Shown: positions 1-5,229 of the stretch, one piece after another
Layout of the letters: each line of letters begins with the position of its first letter
Position numbering within the stretch: position 1 is the stretch's first letter
Source of the DNA: an uncultured Clostridia bacterium
Lineage (GTDB): Bacteria; Bacillota; Clostridia; Oscillospirales; Acutalibacteraceae
Assembly: GCA_947567585.1 (NCBI GenBank)
Contig: CANONE010000088.1
Location: 1-8,695 of the forward strand
Length of the DNA stretch: 8,695 bases
Reading direction: 5' to 3'
The notes under the pieces: model-generated
Seen by the model: the letters and a program-made list of their open reading frames with translations, nothing else
Databases searched by the model: none
Told to the model about the DNA's origin: nothing
Translations under genes and position numbers: made by a program

Positions 1-1
1 T

Positions 2-370
2 GATCCGTACTATTATAAGCAGAATCCCCGGCCTGGTACCCTCATTCCGCTATATCCCTGTCCTATCCTTGGCATACCGACGGATGCAAAATACATGAGC
101 ATCCTATCCTGCTTAACATTGCCCGGCCAAATCGAGCTGGAAAATCAGCTTACTGGCGCCATTACCCCTGGCAGCACACCGCTAACGCGTACTTTCACTT
201 TTAAAGTCACGAATGGCAGCCCACGCATGTCCTTTAACTGCTCGGCTCTTATGTCGGACTCGGACTATCACTTCCAGCCCCAGGCCGGACGCGTTCAGTT
301 CAATATTGACGAGGACGGCTTCGTGACAGCGGCAATCACTCCCGCATGGGACTATAATGCCGGAGCGTAA
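2..370 (+). CDS. 3' fragment of an unrecognised protein (5' end outside window)
   Basis: The frame is open from base 2 to the TAA at 368-370 and gives 122 residues with no stop at the left edge, so this is probably the C-terminal part of a longer gene. An ATG at 95 would give a 91-residue protein, but I see no convincing ribosome site before it and the frame upstream reads as normal coding sequence, so I prefer the truncated reading. The N-terminal stretch is rich in Pro and Tyr. The C-terminal half alternates polar and hydrophobic residues around 'TRTFTFKVTNG' and 'GRVQFNIDEDGFVTAAI', as expected of a small beta-rich domain. I do not recognise a family and assign no function. The next gene starts 37 bases downstream with its own strong ribosome site, so the two may be cotranscribed up to the terminator at 601-638. 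Confidence 0.55.
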   Translation, partial: DPYYYKQNPRPGTLIPLYPCPILGIPTDAKYMSILSCLTLPGQIELENQLTGAITPGSTPLTRTFTFKVTNGSPRMSFNCSALMSDSDYHFQPQAGRVQFNIDEDGFVTAAITPAWDYNAGA

Positions 371-392
371 ATGCCAAAGTTTATCCCACCCG

Positions 393-401
393 AAAGGAGG
401 T
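393..401 (+). promoter_or_regulatory. Very strong ribosome binding site
   Basis: AAAGGAGGT lies six bases before the ATG at 408. It is almost fully complementary to the 16S rRNA tail and fixes this ATG as the start, in preference to an in-frame upstream ATG at 357 that lies inside the preceding gene and has no ribosome site. Confidence 0.85.
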
Positions 402-407
402 CCCCTA

Positions 408-584
408 ATGGATATGCTCAGCGGAATCGCCGCTACCAGTATCAGCATGAACCAGGCTCAGCTTGCCACCGATTATTCTTTGGCCCTGACCAAAAAGATG
501 ATGGACGCCACCGAAGAGCTGGCTCTGGGCGAGCTGGAAAGAATGCTGCCCCCCAGTCCCTACACCTTCGACGTCTACGCCTAA
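408..584 (+). CDS. YjfB-like putative motility protein
   Basis: This is a 58-residue protein. It has the layout of the YjfB 'putative motility protein' family (Pfam YjfB_motility) known from Bacillus and Clostridia. A short hydrophobic/Ser-rich start is followed by a helix with the hallmark M-x-Q-A-Q-L-A around residues 14-20. The 'ALTKKMMDATEE' helix follows around residues 26-37, then a Pro-containing tail ending in 'FDVYA', where relatives typically end in a D-V-x-A type sequence. There is no signal peptide, membrane segment or catalytic motif. The molecular function of the family is unknown; the name comes from association with motility regulons (the B. subtilis gene is sigma-D linked, from memory). 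No flagellar gene is visible here, so a motility role is only inherited from the family name. The start is set by the strong ribosome site at 393-401, and the gene is closed by a terminator 16 bases after its stop. Confidence 0.75.
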   Translation: MDMLSGIAATSISMNQAQLATDYSLALTKKMMDATEELALGELERMLPPSPYTFDVYA

Positions 585-600
585 CCACTTAGCCATCCCC

Positions 601-638
601 GCCGCCCAGGAGCTTCCGCTCTTGGGCGGCTCCTTTTT
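601..638 (+). terminator. Intrinsic terminator after the YjfB-like gene
   Basis: A 13-base-pair stem (601-613 with 618-630, one G-U pair) closes a TTCC tetraloop and is followed by a T-run at 634-638. It separates the YjfB-like gene from the methyltransferase unit. Confidence 0.92.
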
Positions 639-683
639 CCTGACTTTTCCTCCCTCTTTTCCCCGCTTCCCCTAACTATTTTC

Positions 684-712
684 TTGCGGTTTTTCTGAGA
701 AAGTGGTATAAT
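684..712 (+). promoter_or_regulatory. Sigma-A-type promoter for rlmB
   Basis: TTGCGG (684-689) and a perfect TATAAT (707-712) are separated by 17 bases, immediately upstream of the methyltransferase gene. Transcription should start around 718-720. That leaves only about five bases before the ATG at 724 but about 50 before the TTG at 769, which supports the TTG start. Confidence 0.85.
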
Positions 713-753
713 GAAGTGAAATTATGCTATCGTTTCTAAAAATTCACCTTATT

Positions 754-762
754 AAGGGGGAG
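754..762 (+). promoter_or_regulatory. Ribosome binding site that selects the TTG start of rlmB
   Basis: AAGGGGGAG is located six bases before TTG 769. The competing in-frame ATG at 724 has no Shine-Dalgarno and sits at the very 5' end of the predicted transcript. Confidence 0.75.
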
Positions 763-768
763 CTGTTT

Positions 769-1539
769 TTGGATAACAAAGAAGCCGCTGTCTATGGGCA
801 GGAGGTAATCGCCGGCAGGAACCCTGTGGCCGAAGCCTTACGGGCGGGCCGCCCCATCGACCGCATCTTCGTGGCGAAGGGCCCCCGCTCCGGCCAGCTG
901 CCCGGAATTCTCTCGCGGGCCCGGGAGCTGGGCGTGCCCGTCAAAGAGGCGGACCCCCGCAAGCTCTCCCATCTGTGCAATGGGGCCAATCACCAGGGCA
1001 TTGTGGCTATGGCCGCGGCCAAGAGTTACGCCAGTGTAGAGGACATGCTGGCTCTGGCTGAGAAACGGGGAGAACCGCCTCTGCTTGTTATCTGCGATGG
1101 GGTGGAGGACCCCCACAACCTGGGCGCCATCATCCGCTCCGCCGAGTGCGCCGGGGCCCACGGGGTGATTATTCCGGAACGCCGGGGAGTGGGGCTGACC
1201 TACGCGGTAGACAAGGCCGCCGCCGGGGCAGTGGAATACCTGCCGGTAGCCCGGGCCAAAAATCTGGCCGCCCTTGTCACGGACTTACAGGCCAAGGGAG
1301 TATGGATTTTTGCCGCCGATATGGACGGCAAGCCCTGGTGCCAAACCGATCTCACCGGCCCCATGGCGCTGGTGATTGGCTCGGAAGGCCGCGGCGTCAG
1401 CCGCCTGGTAAAGGAAAGATCCGACTTCACTGTTTCCCTTCCCCTTAAAGGCCGCATTACCTCCCTGAACGCCTCCGTCAGCGCCTCCATCCTCCTTTAC
1501 GAATCCCTCCGGCAGCGTACCGCCCCGCTAAAGCCGTAG
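769..1539 (+). CDS. rlmB: 23S rRNA (guanosine-2'-O-)-methyltransferase RlmB (SpoU/TrmH family)
   Basis: This 256-residue protein is predicted to transfer a methyl group from S-adenosylmethionine to a guanosine ribose 2'-OH in 23S rRNA (G2251 in E. coli numbering), in the cytoplasm. The N-terminal RNA-substrate-binding domain opens with G-x-N-P-V-x-E-A-L (residues 16-24), typical of RlmB-like enzymes. The C-terminal SPOUT domain carries all three knot motifs. Motif 1 is DGVEDPHNLGAIIRSAE (110-126), with Asn117 and the catalytic-type Arg123. Motif 2 is LVIGSEGRG (201-209). Motif 3 is SLNASVSASILLYE (232-245), with Asn234. Length is normal for RlmB (about 245-260). I chose TTG at 769 because of the ribosome site at 754-762; an ATG at 724 would add 15 hydrophobic residues unlike family N-termini. 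The gene has its own promoter and appears monocistronic or loosely linked to the next gene. Other TrmH-family members with a related substrate remain possible, so the exact target base is inferred. Confidence 0.88.
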   Translation: MDNKEAAVYGQEVIAGRNPVAEALRAGRPIDRIFVAKGPRSGQLPGILSRARELGVPVKEADPRKLSHLCNGANHQGIVAMAAAKSYASVEDMLALAEKRGEPPLLVICDGVEDPHNLGAIIRSAECAGAHGVIIPERRGVGLTYAVDKAAAGAVEYLPVARAKNLAALVTDLQAKGVWIFAADMDGKPWCQTDLTGPMALVIGSEGRGVSRLVKERSDFTVSLPLKGRITSLNASVSASILLYESLRQRTAPLKP

Positions 1540-1680
1540 GACGCGAAGTGTTGTCGTTATTATTACGCCTCGGTCTTCCCGTTACCGCCTAAACCTGCCG
1601 CTACATTACCATATAAGCTATCTGCCCGCCCACCAAACCGAAGGTTATCAACCCCCGAAAACCGGCAGAAAAAGTTTCGC
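1540..1680 (+). other. Intergenic spacer after rlmB, no clear signal
   Basis: I see no intrinsic terminator with a T-run directly after rlmB. A TATAAG at 1612-1617 resembles a -10 box but lacks a recognisable -35 at the right spacing. How the following 1079-residue gene is transcribed (read-through from rlmB or a weak own promoter) is therefore not settled by the sequence. Confidence 0.4.
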
Positions 1681-1720
1681 CAGCCTTTTTAAAGGCTGTG
1701 GGGTGCGGGGCAAAGCCCCG
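1681..1720. repeat. REP-like double-hairpin intergenic element
   Basis: Two adjacent inverted repeats are visible. CAGCCTTT (1681-1688) pairs with AAAGGCTG (1691-1698) across TT, and CGGGGC (1706-1711) pairs with GCCCCG (1715-1720) across AAA. They are joined by GTGGGGTG-type sequence. The first hairpin has no downstream T-run, so it is not a classic intrinsic terminator. From general familiarity, closely similar 'AAAGGCTG.GGGGTGCGGGGCAAAGCCCCG' strings recur between genes in Oscillospiraceae/Ruminococcaceae genomes; copy number cannot be tested in this window. A GTG at 1703 inside the element is in frame with the next gene and would give a spurious N-terminal extension. Confidence 0.6.
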
Positions 1721-1746
1721 TGGCCTCCGCAGATGAAGCAGAATTT

Positions 1747-1753
1747 GGAGAGG
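1747..1753 (+). promoter_or_regulatory. Ribosome binding site that selects ATG 1760
   Basis: GGAGAGG is six bases before ATG 1760. It supports that start over the GTG at 1703, which lies inside the palindromic element and has no ribosome site of its own. Confidence 0.75.
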
Positions 1754-1759
1754 AAAGCT

Positions 1760-4700
1760 ATGAATCAGGATTTCACGCTGGAAGATATTTTGGAAGAGCA
1801 GCGTATTGCCCGAGAGCAGGCGGGAGCGCCGCCGGAGCCCGCAGGCAGTCAGGATGCGCCTCCAGGGCCGCCTTCAGATGGCCCTTCGGCAGAATATGAA
1901 TATACTGAAGAGCCCGCCCCCCCTGAACCCGCTCCCCAGGAGCCTGTTTACCAGGAGGCCGCGCCCCGGCCTATGCAGTCTTTGCAGACTGCGCAGCCTT
2001 TGCAGACTACGCAACCTTTGCAGCCTACGCAATCTGCTCCGCCGCAGCCGGAATACCCCCAGCCAGAGGATGAGCCCCCCAGCAAATCTTCCAAGAAGAA
2101 AAAGAAAAGCTGGTGGCCTTTTGGCAGACGGAAGAAGGTTCCGGACTTCGATGAAAATGAGGAGGATATGTACTATGGTATCCAGCTCAAGCCCATTGAC
2201 GAGTACCGGCTGGACGGCGACGCTCCTCCCCTGGGAGAAGAGGGCTACAAAGCCCTTTTTGACGACTCCCAGTCCATTGACGACGAGGTAGAGGAAAATT
2301 TCCAGCGCCTCCAGAAAGAACGCCGCCGCCGGGTGGCCGAAGCGGTTAAAAGCGCGGGATTGGACGAAGAGAAGGTGGCGGATGAGTTCGGCGTAGCGGC
2401 GCCTATGCCGGTGACCTCTTTTGCCGCCGACCCTTACGCCCGCCAGCATGGTCTGGAAGTAGAGGGCCGGCAGGACCCCAGCCTCTCTCAGCTGCAAAAA
2501 GCCATGCTGGAAACATCCAGCGAGACCATGGAAATCAAGCTCAACGTACTCAATAGCACCATCGAGCTGCAAAGAGTCCGGGAGGGCCAGATAGTCAGCG
2601 ACGAGACAGTGGACCGGATTTTGGCCGCCGCGCCTCCCCAGCCGCCGGAGCAGGCATATCCTGCCTATGAAGAGGTCCCCCCTCAGCCGGAGGAGAGCCA
2701 GCCCGTCTACCAGGAGGTTCCTCCCGAGCCCCAAGGAATTGCCCCGCCGCCTGCACAAAGCGCTGCGGTTTATCAGGAGGAGCCTTCCCCAGAGACGGCG
2801 GAGGAACCCGGCCATCCGGAATACGTGGAGCAGCCCAACCTGGTTCAGCAGGCGGCTGGACAAACACAGCCGGCAGCGGAGTTTGAGAATTACCCGCAGG
2901 ACGAGCCCCGGCAGGAAACCGCCGGTCAGGCGAAAACCGTGGTTATGCCTACCGTAGCGCCTGGAGGGGAGGCTCAGCCCGCCCCTGCCCCGCCTACCCC
3001 ACAGCCCCCCGCCGCTGTGGAGCCGCCTCCGCGTCCCACCCAGCAAATTCCCTATGTGGACAGCATCTTCCAATACCGTTCCCGGAACATTCCCACCCAC
3101 ATCATCCATGCGGATGTGCTGCAAAGCGCGCTGCTCTCTGAAGCCGAGCCTTTACAGTTGGTGCGGCAGGCGGAGGAGGCCAAGCATCCCCGCTGGATCA
3201 AACCGAAGACCGCCCCTGTGGAGGAAGAAGAGGCGGAAGCGCCGCCCCCGCCTGAAAATGTGGGAGAATCCATTGACGACTATACAGGCCCCGAGGACGC
3301 ACGGTCTATTTCCAATGATCTGCGGGGCGATATGCAGGGCCTCTCCCTGCGGCTGATGATCACCGGTATCTGCACAGTCCTGTTGGCCCTGGTGGGGCTT
3401 ATCTGCCAAAGCCGTTTCTCCCTGGAGACGGGTTCAGGCAGCTGGCCATTGGCCTATGTTGTTTTGACTTTGGTATTTATAGTGGTATCGGCGGGCATGT
3501 GTTATAAGACCATCGGCGGGGGGCTGGGGGCGTTGTTCGCCGCCAAAGCCAATTCCGACAGCGCCGCTGCCGTGGCTGCTTTGGCCGCTATTATCCAGGC
3601 CGTCACCTCTGTGTTTTTCCAGGAAGATCTGGTTACCGGGGGCCTGCATTTGTACGCGGTAGTGGCCTCTGGGATCCTCTTTTTGAACACGGCCGGAAAG
3701 CTTACCATGATCCGGCGGATTCACAGCAATTTCCGGTTTGTCACGTCCCGTGAAGAAAAATTTGCCGTGCGGACCTATGACGACTACAATACCTCGTTAA
3801 AAATGGTAAAAGACTGCGTGGCGGAGAAGCCTCTGGTCGCCTACCAGTGCAGGGCGGGCTTCCTAAAGCGTTTCCTAGAGCTTTCCCATACCCCCGACCC
3901 CTCGGAGACTTCCTCTCAGACCCTGGCGCCTTTAGGGCTTATCTGTTCTTTGGCCCTGTGCGTGGCCTGCCTGCTGATTACCAGCAGCGTGCCCACGGCG
4001 ATCAGCGCTTTCGCGGCCTCCTGCTGTGCCTGTGTGGCGGCGGCCAATATGCTTTCTGTGAATCTCCCGGTCAGCCGCATGTGTAAAAGGGCCCGCCGGG
4101 CAGGCGGTATGGCTGTAGGTTACGAGGCGGCGGAGCGTTTCGGCGACGTGAACGCGGTAATTGCCGACGCGGGGGAGCTCTTCCCCACCGGCACGGTCGT
4201 GCTCTCCGGCATCAAGACCTTTGGGGCCAAGTCCGCGGCCGAGGACGCCATTATGGCGGCTTCCGCTTTAGTGAAGGAAATCGGCGGACCTCTTTCCGGG
4301 GTTTTTGACCAGGTTATCAGTGAAAATGAAGAAGCGCTGCCTCAGGTTGAAAAGTTTTCCTATGAAAGCGGAGGCGGCATAGTGGGCCGGGTAGACGGAC
4401 GCACCATTTACATCGGCCTGCGCGGGCTTTTAATCAACCACCGGCTGGAGGTGCCCACCCGGGAAGAGGAAACCCAGTATGCCTCTGGCAACCGGAACAT
4501 TATCTATATTGCGTCGGACGCGGATGTCGCGGCTATGCTGGTTCTCAGCTATACCGCCGACCGCCGGAAGAAAAATGAGCTGCAGCGGCTGGAGGACAGC
4601 GGCATCAGCATTTTGGTCCGCACCACCGACCCCAACGTCAACACGGCTCTAGTGGCCCGGCTCTTCGGAATCGATCCCAGCAGCGTGGGCATTCTGGACG

Positions 4701-4999
4701 CGCAGTTGGGAGACACGGCTTCCCGGCTCTTGGAAGAAACCCAGCCTAGGGCGGACGCAACGGCGGCAACAAAGGGCCGGATGGAATCCATGATGAGCTT
4801 GATTTCGGCATGCGTGGACCTAAAGCGGACAACCGGCGTTTTGGTGGCAATCCAGACCGCCGCTGTAATCTTAGGGTTCGTCTTTGTAGCGGCTCTGGCC
4901 TGTTTCGGCGCGATGAACCAGCTCAGCGCGTTTATCCTTTTCCTGTTCCAGCTGTTTTGGGTGGGAATCCTCCTGCTGCTGCCAAAGCTGCGAAGATAA
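1760..4999 (+). CDS. Pseudo-P-type-ATPase membrane protein with long proline-rich N-terminal region
   Basis: This 1079-residue protein is not a recognised named family. Residues 1-14 are a short acidic 'DFTLEDILEE' helix. Residues ~18-107 and ~292-429 are Pro/Gln/Glu-rich and probably disordered. Residues 109-126 are a Lys/Trp/Arg cluster. Residues ~130-290 and ~430-482 are less biased and probably partly folded. From ~530 the protein resembles a heavy-metal P1B ATPase: membrane segments at about 532-553, 562-583, 599-620 and 629-647, a ~75-residue loop, segments at 722-743 and 747-768, a ~250-residue loop, then segments at 1025-1050 and 1054-1076. Cys756-Ala757-Cys758 sits at the CPC position. 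Asp803 sits where the phosphorylated Asp is expected, but DKTGTLT has become DAGELFP. The nucleotide-domain pattern survives at 862-891 (V-E-x-F ... G-G-G-I-V-G-R-V-D-G-R ... G). TGD is T-T-D (955-957), HP is Gly-Pro (843-844), and neither TGE nor GDGxND is present. ATP-driven transport is therefore unlikely; a scaffold, sensor or metal-binding role is inference. The frame is uninterrupted and has its own ribosome site and terminator, so this is not a pseudogene. Confidence 0.75.
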   Translation: MNQDFTLEDILEEQRIAREQAGAPPEPAGSQDAPPGPPSDGPSAEYEYTEEPAPPEPAPQEPVYQEAAPRPMQSLQTAQPLQTTQPLQPTQSAPPQPEYPQPEDEPPSKSSKKKKKSWWPFGRRKKVPDFDENEEDMYYGIQLKPIDEYRLDGDAPPLGEEGYKALFDDSQSIDDEVEENFQRLQKERRRRVAEAVKSAGLDEEKVADEFGVAAPMPVTSFAADPYARQHGLEVEGRQDPSLSQLQKAMLETSSETMEIKLNVLNSTIELQRVREGQIVSDETVDRILAAAPPQPPEQAYPAYEEVPPQPEESQPVYQEVPPEPQGIAPPPAQSAAVYQEEPSPETAEEPGHPEYVEQPNLVQQAAGQTQPAAEFENYPQDEPRQETAGQAKTVVMPTVAPGGEAQPAPAPPTPQPPAAVEPPPRPTQQIPYVDSIFQYRSRNIPTHIIHADVLQSALLSEAEPLQLVRQAEEAKHPRWIKPKTAPVEEEEAEAPPPPENVGESIDDYTGPEDARSISNDLRGDMQGLSLRLMITGICTVLLALVGLICQSRFSLETGSGSWPLAYVVLTLVFIVVSAGMCYKTIGGGLGALFAAKANSDSAAAVAALAAIIQAVTSVFFQEDLVTGGLHLYAVVASGILFLNTAGKLTMIRRIHSNFRFVTSREEKFAVRTYDDYNTSLKMVKDCVAEKPLVAYQCRAGFLKRFLELSHTPDPSETSSQTLAPLGLICSLALCVACLLITSSVPTAISAFAASCCACVAAANMLSVNLPVSRMCKRARRAGGMAVGYEAAERFGDVNAVIADAGELFPTGTVVLSGIKTFGAKSAAEDAIMAASALVKEIGGPLSGVFDQVISENEEALPQVEKFSYESGGGIVGRVDGRTIYIGLRGLLINHRLEVPTREEETQYASGNRNIIYIASDADVAAMLVLSYTADRRKKNELQRLEDSGISILVRTTDPNVNTALVARLFGIDPSSVGILDAQLGDTASRLLEETQPRADATAATKGRMESMMSLISACVDLKRTTGVLVAIQTAAVILGFVFVAALACFGAMNQLSAFILFLFQLFWVGILLLLPKLRR
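1981..2034 (+). repeat. Three tandem 18-base repeats (LQxxQP hexapeptide)
   Basis: TTTGCAGACTGCGCAGCC (1981-1998) is followed by two variant copies at 1999-2016 and 2017-2034. Read in the gene's frame they encode LQTAQP, LQTTQP and LQPTQS within the proline/glutamine-rich N-terminal region of the 1079-residue protein. The copies differ at only a few bases, which suggests recent local duplication and possible length variation between strains. Confidence 0.85.
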
Positions 5000-5010
5000 A
5001 AAGCAAATGT

Positions 5011-5041
5011 GGTCCAGGGCGCGCGGCCCTGGACCCTTTTT
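5011..5041 (+). terminator. Intrinsic terminator after the pseudo-ATPase gene
   Basis: A perfect 10-base-pair G+C-rich stem (5011-5020 with 5026-5035) closes a GCGCG loop and is followed by C and five T residues to 5041. It starts 11 bases after the TAA and isolates the gene from the downstream EF-G-like unit. Confidence 0.93.
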
Positions 5042-5103
5042 GTCCTGTGCGGCGGGAGTGGAAAGAATTTTCCTAAATTGCTGGGTGAGATGAAAAAAAG
5101 ATA

Positions 5104-5132
5104 TTGAAATCCTCTGGCAAATCGGTTATAAT
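5104..5132 (+). promoter_or_regulatory. Strong sigma-A-type promoter for the EF-G-like gene
   Basis: TTGAAA (5104-5109) and TATAAT (5127-5132) have the ideal 17-base spacing in an A+T-rich patch just after the preceding terminator. The leader from about 5139 to the ATG at 5230 is around 90 nucleotides and contains a small hairpin (GGCGG 5184-5188 with CCGCC 5198-5202). I do not recognise a riboswitch or leader peptide in it. Confidence 0.88.
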
Positions 5133-5229
5133 TATATTATGCCTTGTAACGAAACTTGTGCAAATTTTATGATACCGGCTTGCGGCGGTTATTCATTCCG
5201 CCCAAAAGCTTACGGAAGGGGCAATCAAA

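Noticed and set aside
353..358. TATAAT near the end of the first gene as a promoter for the YjfB-like gene
   Set aside because: No -35 element lies at 16-18 bases (a GTGACA is about 24 bases upstream), and the site is inside coding sequence, so chance occurrence is more likely.
371..592. 73-codon open frame starting right after the first gene's stop
   Set aside because: It overlaps the YjfB-like gene in another frame, lacks a ribosome site, and its translation looks like a frameshifted copy with no family pattern.
1874..3124. Long (416-codon) open frame on the minus strand opposite the N-terminal half of the 1079-residue protein
   Set aside because: Its composition (Arg/Leu/Gly-rich, no family pattern) is what the antisense of G+C-rich Pro/Glu/Gln codons gives. 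I found no convincing start signal, and the plus-strand gene has a ribosome site, a terminator and recognisable homology.
1760..4999. Treating the P-type-ATPase-like gene as a pseudogene
   Set aside because: The 1079-codon frame has no stop or frameshift, and the membrane topology, spacing and start and end signals are well kept. The loss is restricted to catalytic motifs, which fits a pseudoenzyme better than decay.
5139..5229. Leader of the EF-G-like gene as a possible riboswitch or attenuator
   Set aside because: It is only about 90 bases long with one 5-base-pair hairpin, no terminator-like structure, and no aptamer pattern I recognise.
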